In this document: positions 10,633-19,599 of the stretch, one piece after another
Layout: each line of letters begins with the position of its first letter
Position numbering within the stretch: the first letter of the stretch is position 1
Assembly (NCBI GenBank): GCA_025964575.1
Contig: JAOPYO010000017.1
Span: forward strand, 1 to 64,000
Direction: 5' to 3'
Length of the DNA: 64,000 bases
DNA from: Actinomycetes bacterium
GTDB taxonomy: Bacteria; Actinomycetota; Actinomycetes; Streptosporangiales; Streptosporangiaceae
Notes under the pieces: generated by a model
What the model was told of the DNA's origin: nothing
The model's database searches: none
What the model saw: only the letters and a program-made list of their open reading frames with translations
Made by a program: the position numbers and the translations under genes

Positions 10633-10946
10633 GCGGAGGACGCTGGGGGCGGCCATCGGCAGGTGTCGGAACTCGGCGGGAGTCCGATCGCCGCCACCGT
10701 GCGGGGGCTGGGGAGCGATCGTGCTCAGCGGATGACACTAGCTCGCAAAACACCCGTGTCACAACTGTTACATCGAGATCTCGGTAAATTGCGACGTGTG
10801 TCACGTAGACAGGATCTAAGCAACGAAGCTGGATGGCTCCCACTGTTACCCCGCAAACGCCTCGATGACCCGATCCGGGTCGGCTTCCGGCGGTTGATCA
10901 TCATCCGTACGGTGTCGTCACACCCGGGCGGAGGCCGCTGACCCGG

Positions 10947-11642
10947 TCAGCTGATCCATCCCCTCGTGGTAACCCCAGGGCGCGGCTTGCCGCCGGTGGT
11001 CCACTGTCCGGCCTGCCAGGTGAGCCACAAGGTGGTGCCGCGGCCGTCTTGCGGATTGCGGTGGATCGCGAGTGGGACCCCGGCCAGTGAACCGTTGAAC
11101 TGGATCGGGCCCAGGGTCACCTGGTATCCGCCATGCTTGGTGTTCATGTTCTTGTCGAGGGCACTCTTCGCGTCCGGGACGAACGTGACAGGTGCGTAGG
11201 GACTCAGTGCCTCGGCGAGATCGTCCTGAAGCCTCTTTGCGAACGGCCGGCCGACGCAGAACTGCGACGGTGGCCTCTCGTCGACAGCGGCGCACGTGTG
11301 GTCCAGCACATACAACAGCGGCGGCCGGTTGCCTGAAGGGTCTCCGCTCATGCCCTGGGTGACCAAGGTCCTGATCGCCATTGCATACGGTGCGGCTGCC
11401 GGATCAGGAGCCATCCTCGTGGAACTGGGCTGCACCTGTACGCGTTCGGAGGCGTCATGCGCCCACGGTGCGACAACGATCACCGCCGAGCAGCCGACGG
11501 CCAGGCCCGCGGCCACCACCAATGCCGTCGTACGGCGCTTGAATCGGACACGGCGGGCCATCCGCACCACGTCGTCCGCGAGCTCAGGCTCTGGAGAAGG
11601 CGCCTCCTGGGCCACCATGTCGAGCAGATCCCGGTCGTTCAC
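10947..11642 (-). CDS. Membrane-anchored sigma-factor partner, hypothetical
   Basis: A 231-residue protein with GTG start at 11642 overlapping the stop of the sigma factor (GTGA), so the two are translationally coupled. One TM helix (TALVVAAGLAVGCSAVIVVA, about residues 36-55) separates a short cytoplasmic N-terminus from an extracytoplasmic domain. The layout is that of an anti-sigma or accessory protein encoded after SigE-family ECF sigma factors. No zinc HxxxCxxC motif is seen in the N-terminal part, so anti-sigma function is not demonstrated. The extracytoplasmic part has one Cys pair (HTCAAV, QFCVG). Confidence 0.7.
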   Translation of the reverse strand: MNDRDLLDMVAQEAPSPEPELADDVVRMARRVRFKRRTTALVVAAGLAVGCSAVIVVAPWAHDASERVQVQPSSTRMAPDPAAAPYAMAIRTLVTQGMSGDPSGNRPPLLYVLDHTCAAVDERPPSQFCVGRPFAKRLQDDLAEALSPYAPVTFVPDAKSALDKNMNTKHGGYQVTLGPIQFNGSLAGVPLAIHRNPQDGRGTTLWLTWQAGQWTTGGKPRPGVTTRGWIS

Positions 11643-12169
11643 GGTGCGCCGCTCCCTTGTTGCTCCGTGGCCGGATCGGACTGCGCGGCGTAGGCCTCCC
11701 GCAGCTTCTCCAGCCCCCGTGCCGTCTGACTGCGTACGGTCCCGGACGAACACCCCAGCAGGTCTGCGACCTCGGCAGGCTCCAGCCCCACCCAATGCCG
11801 CAGGACCACCGCGGCGCGCTGGCGCGGCGGGAGCGCCGCCAACGCGGCGCGCAACCGCTCCTTGGTGTCCAACCGGGAGTACGGATCATCTGGACCCGGA
11901 TGATCCGGAAGGTCGGCCCTCGGCAGCTCACGGCGATGGTGCGAGCGCCGCCGCTCGTCTGCGGCGACAGTGACCAGCACCCGGCGCACGTATCGCTCCG
12001 GGTCGGAGGAGATCCGGTGCCAGCGCAGATAAGTGCGTACCAGCGCGGTCTGCACCAGGTCCTCGGCGGAGCTGCGATCGGTGGCCAGCAGATAGGCCAG
12101 ACGCAGCAATGCCGGAGACCGCTCTGCCACGAACCGCCGGAACTCAATGTCCCGCTCGTCATCGGACAC
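11639..12169 (-). CDS. SigE-family ECF RNA polymerase sigma factor
   Basis: About 176 residues. Region 2 begins FRRFVAERSPALLRLAYLL and includes DRSSAEDLVQTALVRTYLRW. Region 4 is ALPPRQRAAVVLRHWVGL followed by the helix-turn-helix SSGTVRSQTARGLEKLRE. This is the small SigE-type family common in actinomycetes. Two in-frame GTGs exist (12175 and 12169); the second has GGAGGAGG at an 8-base distance and is preferred. It drives the coupled membrane protein at 10947-11642. Confidence 0.9.
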   Translation of the reverse strand: MSDDERDIEFRRFVAERSPALLRLAYLLATDRSSAEDLVQTALVRTYLRWHRISSDPERYVRRVLVTVAADERRRSHHRRELPRADLPDHPGPDDPYSRLDTKERLRAALAALPPRQRAAVVLRHWVGLEPAEVADLLGCSSGTVRSQTARGLEKLREAYAAQSDPATEQQGSGAP

Positions 12170-12471
12170 GCTCACCTCCTCCCATCAAGACGGACGCAAC
12201 GGTGCTCTGCGTTGCACGGCGGCGCCGATCGGAATCAATCCGGGCTGCTGATGCCCTACCGATCAACGGCGAGCCCGGCCTCGGCGAAGTGGAACCGCAG
12301 CGCATCGGTCAGACGACGCTGATCAAAGCCCATAGCCGTTTCGAAGGCGTGCTATGCGAGAGAGAGGTGGAGATTTCGTTGCCTTCCAGGTCGCGGATCA
12401 CGGTGGCTCCGGCCAGGCCCGTTGCGTGGGCCGATGGACGATCTGTGAGTAGCCGGGCGAGCCATGCACTC
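12170..12471. other. Intergenic, no gene seen
   Basis: About 300 bases between the convergent/divergent sigma factor and TetR genes. It holds the sigma factor ribosome binding site at its left end. I see no ORF with credible family resemblance on either strand. Confidence 0.5.
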
Positions 12472-13089
12472 TCACTGATGGTCGTCCTGGAGGGAACGGC
12501 TTCTGTGTTGCTGCTGGGGGTTGTTTCCTAGTCCGGTGAGGGTGGTCTGGACGAGGCGGTGGACCGCTGGCGGGCTGTGCAGGCTGCTGGCTGCGGATAG
12601 GGCGTGCAGACAGTAGATGGCGAGTTCGTTGGCGGGCATGTCTTGGCGTACGGCTCCGGTCGCTGCCGCCTCGGCCACCAGGTCCTGGATGAACTTGCGC
12701 AGGTGCTGATGGGCGGCGGCGACGTGCTCGCCGTGGTGGAGCTGGGCGGCGAGGTCGGTGTCGTGCTCCCGCTGGTGGGAGATCGCCGCCGCGTAGGCCG
12801 TCAGCACCGCCTCCAGCCGCTGCATGGCCCCGTCGGTCTGGTCGCGGATTTGGAGCAGTTGCTTCAGGTGCTCGTCGATCTGACGTTCATGCCAGGCGCG
12901 CAGGATGGACTCGACGTCGGGGAAGTACTTGTACAGCGTCGCGCGCCCGATTCCGGTGTCCTTGGCGATCTGCGACATCGTCACGCCGGTCAGCCCATGC
13001 TCGGCGACCAGGGCGGCGGTGGCGTCGAGGGTGGCCTCGCGGACCGCGTCGCGGTGCGCGGCGATCGTCTGGCTCCAGATTCTCGGCAT
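12472..13089 (-). CDS. TetR/AcrR-family repressor
   Basis: A 205-residue regulator. The N-terminal helix-turn-helix is LVAEHGLTGVTMSQIAKDTG followed by IGRATLYKYFPDVESILRAW. The C-terminal ligand domain (about residues 75-190) is generic and contains a His-rich stretch (QLHHGEHVAAAHQHL). The ATG at 13089 is chosen for the domain boundary; the ribosome binding site is weak. It is divergent from the small protein/ABC/methyltransferase/P450 cluster starting at 13200 and is its likely local repressor. Confidence 0.9.
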   Translation of the reverse strand: MPRIWSQTIAAHRDAVREATLDATAALVAEHGLTGVTMSQIAKDTGIGRATLYKYFPDVESILRAWHERQIDEHLKQLLQIRDQTDGAMQRLEAVLTAYAAAISHQREHDTDLAAQLHHGEHVAAAHQHLRKFIQDLVAEAAATGAVRQDMPANELAIYCLHALSAASSLHSPPAVHRLVQTTLTGLGNNPQQQHRSRSLQDDHQ

Positions 13090-13199
13090 ACCGCAATCAT
13101 ACGCAGTGACCTTGTTATAGACAGATGAGTTGACAGGGACACATTGTATCGAAAAACTGGGAGCTCCACTCGCCATGCCGAGACAACACGGAGTGCTCC

Positions 13200-13382
13200 A
13201 TGTCCGACCTGCCTCCCCACCCCGAGACCGACCCCGCCGGTCATACCGACCCCGCGTCCGGGCCTCCGATCGGGGGTTGGTCCCGGCGCCGCAAGGCGCT
13301 GGTCATCGCCGCCGTCGTCGGTGTGCTGGTGTTGTTCGCCGTGCTGCACCTGACCGGCGTCGTCGGTGGGGAGGGTCACTGA
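13200..13382 (+). CDS. Small single-TM protein, cluster leader
   Basis: A 60-residue protein: a Pro/Asp-rich N-terminus (residues 1-27), then RRRKALVIAAVVGVLVLFAV forming one TM helix, and a short tail. CGGAG sits 6 bases before the ATG. Its TGA overlaps the ATG of the ABC ATPase (TGATG), so it is the first gene of that operon. Function unknown; small tail-anchored proteins of this kind are often found at the head of actinobacterial ABC-2 operons. Confidence 0.75.
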   Translation: MSDLPPHPETDPAGHTDPASGPPIGGWSRRRKALVIAAVVGVLVLFAVLHLTGVVGGEGH

Positions 13383-14317
13383 TGATCGAGGCGGTCGGGC
13401 TCGTCAAGCGCTATGGGAGCGTTACGGCGGTGGAGGGTTTGTCGTTCACCGTCCCGTCTGGCTCGGTGACCGGGTTCCTGGGTCCCAATGGGTCGGGGAA
13501 GTCGACCACGATGCGGATGATTCTTGGGCTTGATGCGCCCAGCGCGGGGTCGGTCACGGTCAACGGCCGGCCGTACGCCGGGTATCGGCGTCCGCTGCGC
13601 GAGGTCGGGGCGATGCTGGACGCCAAGGCGGTGGCCGGCGGGCGCTCGGCCTTCAACCATCTGCTGTGGCTGGCGTTGAGCAACGGCATCCCGCGCTCAC
13701 GGGTCGATGAGGTGCTGCGCCAAGTCGGGCTGGCTTCGGCTGCGGGTAAGCAGGTCGGCGGGTTCTCCCTCGGTATGGCCCAGCGCCTGGGCATCGCCGC
13801 CGCGTTGCTAGGCGATCCGCCGGTTCTGATGTTCGACGAGCCGGCCAACGGCCTGGACCCCGAGGGCGTCGCGTGGATCCGCGCGCTGCTCAAGTCGCTG
13901 GCGGCGCAGGGTCGCACCGTGTTCCTGTCCAGTCACCTGATGAGCGAGATGGCCCTGACCGCCGACCGGCTGGTCATCATCGGACGCGGCCGGCTCATCG
14001 CCGAGACCAGTGTCGCCGACTTCCTCGCCGCCGGAACCGACAACTACATCAGAGTCCGTTCGACCGATGCGGAGGCGCTGGCCGTCCTGCTCGCCGAGCG
14101 CAGCGCCACCGTCACCAGCGAGCCGGACGGCGCCCTGCGGGTCACCGGCGCGACCGCCGATGAGATCGGCGATCTGGCCCGCGTCCGCGGACTCGGCCTG
14201 CTGGAGCTGTCGCCCCAGCAGATGTCCCTGGAGCAGCGCTACATGGAACTGACCCGCGACGCCACCGACTACCAGGCCGCCGATCCTGCGCCGTCACCGT
14301 CGCTCACCGCGAACTAG
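13382..14317 (+). CDS. ABC-2-type transporter ATPase
   Basis: A 311-residue nucleotide-binding subunit. Walker A GPNGSGKSTT, signature GGFSLGMAQRLG, Walker B VLMFDEPANGLDP, and the switch His in FLSSHLMSEM are all intact. The C-terminal about 80 residues is the extension typical of DrrA/CcmA-like exporters. The ATG at 13382 overlaps the upstream stop, with GGGGAGG before it. The permease follows 13 bases later. Energises export of an unknown substrate. Confidence 0.93.
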   Translation: MIEAVGLVKRYGSVTAVEGLSFTVPSGSVTGFLGPNGSGKSTTMRMILGLDAPSAGSVTVNGRPYAGYRRPLREVGAMLDAKAVAGGRSAFNHLLWLALSNGIPRSRVDEVLRQVGLASAAGKQVGGFSLGMAQRLGIAAALLGDPPVLMFDEPANGLDPEGVAWIRALLKSLAAQGRTVFLSSHLMSEMALTADRLVIIGRGRLIAETSVADFLAAGTDNYIRVRSTDAEALAVLLAERSATVTSEPDGALRVTGATADEIGDLARVRGLGLLELSPQQMSLEQRYMELTRDATDYQAADPAPSPSLTAN

Positions 14318-14330
14318 AAAGGCCCCTGCC

Positions 14331-15152
14331 ATGACCGTCATCACAGCGCCATCGGCCTCACTGTCGGCCGAGCGCCGCCGGGGCGACTTCGCCAACGTGC
14401 TGCGTGCGGAGCTGTCCAAGCTGCGCACCGTTCGCTCCACCTACTGGACTCTGCTGGTCGCCTTCGCCTCCAACATCGGTTTCGCGGTCCTCGCCGCAGC
14501 CGTCCTGGCACCCCGGCTGAACGCCCGCGACCTTGCCCACGTCGACGTGGTCCAGCTCGCGCTGGCCGGGCTGCACCTGTCCCAGATCGCCTTCGGCGTG
14601 CTCGGCGCCCTGGTGATCACCGGCGAATACAGCACCGGCATGATCCGTACGACGCTGGCCGCCGTCCCGCGACGTCGTACCATGCTCACGGCCAAGGCTC
14701 TGGTCTTCGCTGGCGCCGCGCTGATCACCTCCACCCTGTCCACGTTCGCCGCCTACCTCGCCTTCCAGGCGGCTCTGCCCGCGCACACCCTGACCGGGAC
14801 ATCGCTGTCCGACCCGGGTGTCGCCCGGGCGGTGGCCGGTGGCGGTCTGTACCTGACCGTGTTCGGGCTGCTCGGCTTCGGCCTCGGCGCTCTCCTGCGC
14901 TCCTCGGCCGGCGCCATCGCGACTCTGCTCGGCGTGCTCTTCGTGCCGCCGCTGCTGCTGGACCTGCTCCCGGGGTCGTGGAAGACCACCATCGGCCCCT
15001 ACATCCCGATGTTGTCAGGTGGCCAGATATATGTCGCCGCCCACCGCGAACCGGCCAGCCTCGCCCCGTGGACCGGGTTCGGCGTGTTCTGCCTCTACGC
15101 CGCCGCAGCACTGCTGGCCGGATTCGCGCTCATCAACCACCGCGACGCCTGA
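14331..15152 (+). CDS. ABC-2-type transporter permease
   Basis: A 273-residue membrane subunit with about six TM helices (for example STYWTLLVAFASNIGFAVLA, and GLYLTVFGLLGFGLGALL). The N-terminus LRAELSKLRTVRSTYWTLL is the usual cytoplasmic coupling segment of actinobacterial ABC-2 permeases. AAAGGCCCC precedes the ATG. Partner of the ATPase at 13382; presumably exports the product handled by the methyltransferase and P450 downstream, or a toxic compound. Confidence 0.92.
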   Translation: MTVITAPSASLSAERRRGDFANVLRAELSKLRTVRSTYWTLLVAFASNIGFAVLAAAVLAPRLNARDLAHVDVVQLALAGLHLSQIAFGVLGALVITGEYSTGMIRTTLAAVPRRRTMLTAKALVFAGAALITSTLSTFAAYLAFQAALPAHTLTGTSLSDPGVARAVAGGGLYLTVFGLLGFGLGALLRSSAGAIATLLGVLFVPPLLLDLLPGSWKTTIGPYIPMLSGGQIYVAAHREPASLAPWTGFGVFCLYAAAALLAGFALINHRDA

Positions 15153-15165
15153 AAGGGGATGCCGC

Positions 15166-15774
15166 ATGGCAGGCCCATCCGCACACCACGCCTCCGGCCG
15201 GTCGGAGGATCTGTACGCCGGCCGCCCGCCGTGGGACATCGGCCGACCGCAGCCGGCGTTCGTCGCTCTCGCCGAGGACGGCGCGCTCCGCGGGCGCGTG
15301 CTGGACGTCGGCTGCGGAACCGGGGAACACACGCTGATGGCCGCCGCTGCCAGTCTGGACGCCACCGGGATCGATCTGGTCGCCGGCGCCTTGCGGATCG
15401 CCGAGCGGAAAGCGTGCGAGCGGAGCCTGGCGGCGCGGTTCCTGCGCCACGACGCCCTGCGCCTGGGCGAGCTCGGCGAACTCTTCGACACCGCGCTGGA
15501 CTCACTCGTGCTGCACTCCTTCAACGCCGCCGACCGTACCGTCTACTTGGACGGCCTGCGTTCGGTCCTGCGACCGGGAGGCCGGCTGTTCGTGCTCTGC
15601 TACAGCGACCGGCACACCGGCGAGCCGGACGTGCCGCACAAGCTGTCCCGAACCGACATCGAGTCCTGCCTCTCCGACGGGTGGGTGCTGGAATCGGTCC
15701 AGGCCACCATGTGCTCCTCCAACCTGCACGCCGACGGCATCGCCGCCTGGCTGGTCACCTGTACCCGGATCTGA
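15166..15774 (+). CDS. Class I SAM-dependent methyltransferase
   Basis: A 202-residue enzyme. The SAM-binding motif I is VLDVGCGTGEHTL (about residues 45-57), with the acidic residue after beta-2 in ATGIDLV. The N-terminal EDLYAGRPPWDIGRPQPAF is characteristic of a small actinobacterial methyltransferase group. AAAGGGG lies 7 bases before the ATG. It is 13 bases after the permease and 25 bases before the DUF2218-P450 fusion. Substrate unknown; methylation of a small molecule is inferred. Confidence 0.92.
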   Translation: MAGPSAHHASGRSEDLYAGRPPWDIGRPQPAFVALAEDGALRGRVLDVGCGTGEHTLMAAAASLDATGIDLVAGALRIAERKACERSLAARFLRHDALRLGELGELFDTALDSLVLHSFNAADRTVYLDGLRSVLRPGGRLFVLCYSDRHTGEPDVPHKLSRTDIESCLSDGWVLESVQATMCSSNLHADGIAAWLVTCTRI

Positions 15775-15799
15775 GACCCGTCAGAGAGGATTCCCGGTC

Positions 15800-17425
15800 A
15801 TGCCCGCCTCCCAAGCCCGTGTTCCCACCGACCGTGCCAGCCGCTACCTCACTCACCTGTGCAAACACAGCGGCCAGATGAGCGCCCTTGCCCTCGACGG
15901 CCACGGTCATGGCGATGGCGGCGCGGCGTCCATGCCGCGGCATGCCGAATGGTCCGACACCGACGGGGTCATCGACTTCGGCTGGGGACGCTGCACCCTG
16001 CACGCCACGGGCGAGGGGCTGGTGCTGCACGCCGAAGCCGACGACCACCAGCAGTTGCGCCGGATCCAGGACGCCATCGCCGTACGTCTGGAACGGATCG
16101 GCCGACGCGACCGGCTGACCGTCACCTGGCGGCAGACTCCGCCGGAGGCGGGATCTGTCGAGTCGGCCGGTGAACACAAGAGCGCGGCGGCGATCATTGA
16201 GGCCCTTCTGACACTCGCGGGGCGGGCCGACCCCTTCCCGCTCTACGCCACAGCGCACCAGATCGGGCCGGTCTCGGCCATCACCGACAGCTCGTTCCTG
16301 GTCTGCGGCTACGCGGCGGTCAACCAGGTGCTGCGCGATCCGAGATTCGGGCCGCCCGACACGTCACCGCGCCGGCCCGAAGAGGCGGACCCTGCCGGTC
16401 GTGACGCGCTGCGCTCGATGAACCGGTCGATCCTGCGGGCCAACCCACCCGACCACGGACGCATGCGCTCCCTGATCGCCCAGGTGTTCACCCCACGCCG
16501 AGTCGCCTCCCTGCAACCAGCGATCGAAGACGCCGTGGACAACCTGCTCCACCAGCTCGCCGAGACCGGAGCAGACGGCCGGACGGTCGACTTCATGGAC
16601 CAGTTCGCCTTCCCGCTACCGGTCACCGTGATCTGCGAACTGCTCGGCGTCCCCCAGCCCGACCGCCACCGATTCCGTCCACTGGCCGCCGACCTGACCG
16701 AGGCCCTGGAACTGTCAGCCGGCACCTCCGGCCCAGGCCCGGCCGACGCAGCCGCACGCGAGCTGGCCGGATACCTCACCCACCTGATCGGCGAACGCCG
16801 CACGGCGCCAGGCGACGACCTCGTCAGCGCCCTGGTAGCGGCCCGGGACACAGGCGACGGCCGCCTGTCCGACCAGGAACTGCTCGCCAACCTCATCCTG
16901 CTGCTCGTCGCCGGCTTCGAGACCACCACCAATCTCCTCGGCATCGGCCTGGCCATCCTGCTCGACCGCCCCGACCTGCGCGCAGCACTGCACACCGAAC
17001 AGATCTCGATATCAGGGTTCATCGAGGAAGTACTGCGCTACGACTCCCCGGTCCAGGTGACCACCCGCCAGGCACACGCCGAGAACCTGACCGTCGAAGG
17101 CGTGCCCGTACCCCAAGGCAGCGAAGTGATCCTGCTGATCGGCGCAGCCAACCGCGACCCCGCACGCTACCGCGACCCCGACCACTTCGACCCCACCCGC
17201 ACCGACATCAAACCCCTCAGCTTCGGCGCCGGCTCACACATCTGCATCGGCGACAGCCTGGCCCGGCTCGAAGCAGCAACCGCGTTCCTACGACTGCTGA
17301 CCCGTTTCCCGGCCCTGTCCGCGGCACCCGACCAGCAGCCCACCCGCCGCGACCGCCTCGTCCTCCGCGGATACCAAACCCTCCCCGTCCACGTCACCTC
17401 TAGCCAGGTCACCGCACGCCGATGA
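15800..17425 (+). CDS. DUF2218-cytochrome P450 fusion
   Basis: A 541-residue two-domain protein. Residues 1 to about 112 are a DUF2218 domain (ASQARVPTDRASRYLTHLCK at the start, RIGRRDRLTVTWRQTP at the end). Residues about 130-541 are a complete P450: I-helix VAGFETTTN, K-helix EEVLRY (ExxR intact), and heme loop FGAGSHICIGDSLAR with the thiolate Cys at about 482. DUF2218 normally occurs as a free protein of about 100 residues, often near siderophore genes. The fusion is in frame with no sign of an internal start. GAGAGGA precedes the ATG. Last gene of the 13.2-17.4 kb operon. Likely an oxidative tailoring enzyme. Confidence 0.9.
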   Translation: MPASQARVPTDRASRYLTHLCKHSGQMSALALDGHGHGDGGAASMPRHAEWSDTDGVIDFGWGRCTLHATGEGLVLHAEADDHQQLRRIQDAIAVRLERIGRRDRLTVTWRQTPPEAGSVESAGEHKSAAAIIEALLTLAGRADPFPLYATAHQIGPVSAITDSSFLVCGYAAVNQVLRDPRFGPPDTSPRRPEEADPAGRDALRSMNRSILRANPPDHGRMRSLIAQVFTPRRVASLQPAIEDAVDNLLHQLAETGADGRTVDFMDQFAFPLPVTVICELLGVPQPDRHRFRPLAADLTEALELSAGTSGPGPADAAARELAGYLTHLIGERRTAPGDDLVSALVAARDTGDGRLSDQELLANLILLLVAGFETTTNLLGIGLAILLDRPDLRAALHTEQISISGFIEEVLRYDSPVQVTTRQAHAENLTVEGVPVPQGSEVILLIGAANRDPARYRDPDHFDPTRTDIKPLSFGAGSHICIGDSLARLEAATAFLRLLTRFPALSAAPDQQPTRRDRLVLRGYQTLPVHVTSSQVTARR

Positions 17426-17948
17426 TGCCTCCTGATCGGCTGCTGACATTCCTCGCAGCATCCCGTCTAGCTGGGCGTACGGGCGCTTCACGAGCGTCGT
17501 CGGATCGCGATAGTCGAAGCGACGGACGCCTCCGAACCGCCGCTTCGGTCACTGCGACGGGTTCAGCGCACGTGGTGACGGAGACCGCGTGCTCCACAGC
17601 TACGTATGACTGCACCAGACACCCTTCACCGGACCGCGTGTCTCCTACGAACCATAGGAGCAGACCGCCGCAGGGAGGATCCTCCTGCCGGTGGCGTGTC
17701 TCCTCCGTCCGGCCCGCGCCCGTCGAAGCCGGAGAGACCAATGTGGGTTGTCGACGATCTACCGCAGCCATCACATCCCTCAGCGTCACCGCCATAGGCG
17801 GCAAGCCCGACCTCGCGCACTCGATCCGTCGCCGCATCCGGCATCTATGCATGCGATATCGCGTTACGTACTCGATACCAATCCTCAACCGAGCGCGATC
17901 TCGAGGAGGGTGAACCTTGACCCGATCCGCCGTATCTTTGCAGGTCAC
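17426..17948. other. Intergenic, no gene recognised
   Basis: About 520 bases between the P450 and the first riboswitch promoter. Open frames exist on both strands but their translations show no domain features and base composition is mixed. It may contain decayed sequence. Confidence 0.4.
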
Positions 17949-17976
17949 TTGACATCTCATGACTCATTGATACTGT
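17949..17976 (+). promoter_or_regulatory. Candidate sigma-70 promoter
   Basis: TTGACA (17949-17954) and TACTGT (17971-17976) are separated by 16 bases, a good housekeeping promoter match for a GC-rich genome. It points at the riboswitch at 18211, about 230 bases downstream. Confidence 0.5.
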
Positions 17977-18210
17977 CTATCTACGCGATGCGTCCCATGC
18001 GTCGCGGTTCCGACCCGGACCCGGCTACCAAACATGCACCGCTCCCAATGCGCGATGCATGTTGATGACAGTCAGTCCTTTCGAGGGTCGGAACGCTCGA
18101 TCGGACATCCTCAAATCGCGTTCGCTTCATCATGAACCTGGGCCGCAATCGGTCCTGTGTGCGGGCCTCAGCGGGCCTGCGATCGAAGCGACAACGCCGA
18201 GTCCGCCGTC

Positions 18211-18367
18211 GCGCGGAGCCGGGGACCCAATGCGGGTGGCTCGGAGGGCACAGTCCTCCGGTCAGTGCTACCTGCGGGGGTGAATCGGCGCAGTCTCTCG
18301 CTCCTGTGTGAGGTGCGCTGTAGGGCGACTTCCAAGCCCGAATCCGTCAGCTAACCCGGTAGGCGTC
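18211..18367 (+). ncRNA. ydaO (c-di-AMP) riboswitch 2, apparently orphaned
   Basis: Contains the shared blocks GAGCCGGGGACCC, GGGGGTGAATCGGCG, TAGGGCGAC and CGAATCCGTCAGCTAACCC then GGTAGGCG. The internal variable region is longer than in the other three copies. GAAGGAG follows at 18373-18379, but the nearest candidate start (TTG 18386) meets TAG after two codons. The regulated gene therefore looks broken. Confidence 0.85.
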
Positions 18368-18370
18368 TGG

Positions 18371-18599
18371 AAGAAGGAGCTCTCCTTGTCCAGCTAGCAG
18401 GCATCAAGAATTCCCGCGAGACCCCCGCGCCTCGCTCGGCGCGCGCACACCACCTCGGGGTCAACCCCAAGACTCACTGGAAGATCTCCAGTCCCTCGGC
18501 ATCGTGTTCTCCCACGGCAATCATCAGGGCATGACGCCCGGGACCGTCGGCGAGAAGATCTACGATCCACGCCTCGCATGCCGAGGACCACGCGCCTGA
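18371..18599 (+). pseudogene. Degenerate gene behind riboswitch 2
   Basis: After a good ribosome binding site (GAAGGAG at 18373-18379) the reading frame is closed almost at once. Fragments in two different frames look like real protein: LGVNPKTHWK around 18460 and DLQSLGIVFSHGNHQGMTPG followed by TVGEKIYDP at about 18480-18570, ending in TGA at 18597. This suggests a small secreted protein gene with at least one frameshift. I do not recognise the family; by its riboswitch it was probably an envelope-acting exported protein. Confidence 0.45.
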
Positions 18600-18773
18600 T
18601 GCTCCGGCGCGGCCGTTCCCGCGATGGTACGTGCGCGGTCACCCCGCGAAAGCGCGCTGCTCGCACATTTTCACTAATGACCTGTTGCTGCACACAGGTC
18701 CCATTACCACTCTCACGTTCAGTTCTAATCAGTGGCGGCGCCCGCCCTACGGGCGTCCACCGCCGAGTCCGCC

Positions 18774-18914
18774 TTGCGCGGAACCGGGGACCCACATTCG
18801 CGAGAGATCCGGATCAACACCTCCGGACCTCGCATGGGGTGAATCGACGACTGCCCCTTGGCTCGTCGTAGGGCCGCTTCCAGGCCCGAATCCGTCAGCT
18901 AACCCGGTAGGCGA
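18774..18914 (+). ncRNA. ydaO (c-di-AMP) riboswitch 3
   Basis: Shared blocks: GAACCGGGGACCC at 18781, ATGGGGTGAATCGACG, TAGGGCCGC, CGAATCCGTCAGCTAACCC and GGTAGGCG. It lies 24 bases upstream of the GTG of the CHAP hydrolase gene and should control it in response to c-di-AMP. Confidence 0.9.
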
Positions 18915-18937
18915 CATGGAAGAAGGAGAACACAGCT

Positions 18938-19576
18938 GTGCCAGTTCGACACCGAACCACCCGCAAGAGCCGTACCCTCCGGACGACCGGCGCCGTGATC
19001 GTCGGGGCGGTACTGGCCGCAGGTGTGAGCGGCGGCATCGCGCATGCCGACACCCACCAGAACACCTCACACTCGAACGTGGCGAAGGCGGCCTCCGCCC
19101 AGGCCATCATCAACCTCGCCAAGGCGCAGATCGGCATCACGGAGAACAGCGCCGGCGGCGGCACCAAGTTCCAGCAGTGGTACGCATCCACCAACCAGGC
19201 CCGGCTGACCGTCCAGCGGGACGGCGGCGCGGTGGCCGACTACGTCAACGCCGCGTGGTGCGACATGTTCGTCTCCTGGCTCGGTGCCCAGACCGGGGCC
19301 AAAGGGTTCGGCGCTGACGCCTACACCATCGAGCACGCCAAGTGGTTCCAAAAGCAGGGTCGCTGGGGCAACACCCCTAAGCCGGGCGCGGTCGTGTTCT
19401 ACTCGATGAACGGCAGTGGCGGCATCGACGGCATCGATCACGTGGGCCTCGTCGTCCAGGACAACGGCGATGGAACGATCCAGAGCGTGGAAGGCAACAC
19501 CAGCAACGCGGTCCTAGAGCAACAGCGTCCCACGAGCTTGGTCGTCGGCTACGGATACCCCGCCTACCTGAAGTAG
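18938..19576 (+). CDS. Secreted CHAP-domain amidase/endopeptidase
   Basis: A 212-residue exported peptidoglycan hydrolase. The GTG at 18938 follows GAAGGAG. The signal peptide is RTTGAVIVGAVLAAGVSGGI ending AHA. The CHAP domain follows: IINLAKAQIGITEN, catalytic Cys in AAWCDMFVSWLG, an aromatic-rich segment HAKWFQKQGRWG, PKPGAVVFY, and the His in GIDHVGLVV, with the acidic residue in SVEGNTSN. Such enzymes cleave amide bonds in wall peptides. Controlled by riboswitch 3; its neighbours at 21243 and 22420 also act on the wall. Confidence 0.92.
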   Translation: MPVRHRTTRKSRTLRTTGAVIVGAVLAAGVSGGIAHADTHQNTSHSNVAKAASAQAIINLAKAQIGITENSAGGGTKFQQWYASTNQARLTVQRDGGAVADYVNAAWCDMFVSWLGAQTGAKGFGADAYTIEHAKWFQKQGRWGNTPKPGAVVFYSMNGSGGIDGIDHVGLVVQDNGDGTIQSVEGNTSNAVLEQQRPTSLVVGYGYPAYLK

Positions 19577-19599
19577 ACGATGCGACACCCAGGTCGCAG

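Noticed and set aside
17422-17913. 163-codon ORF after the DUF2218-P450 gene
   Set aside because: No ribosome binding site, no domain pattern and uneven composition; treated as intergenic.
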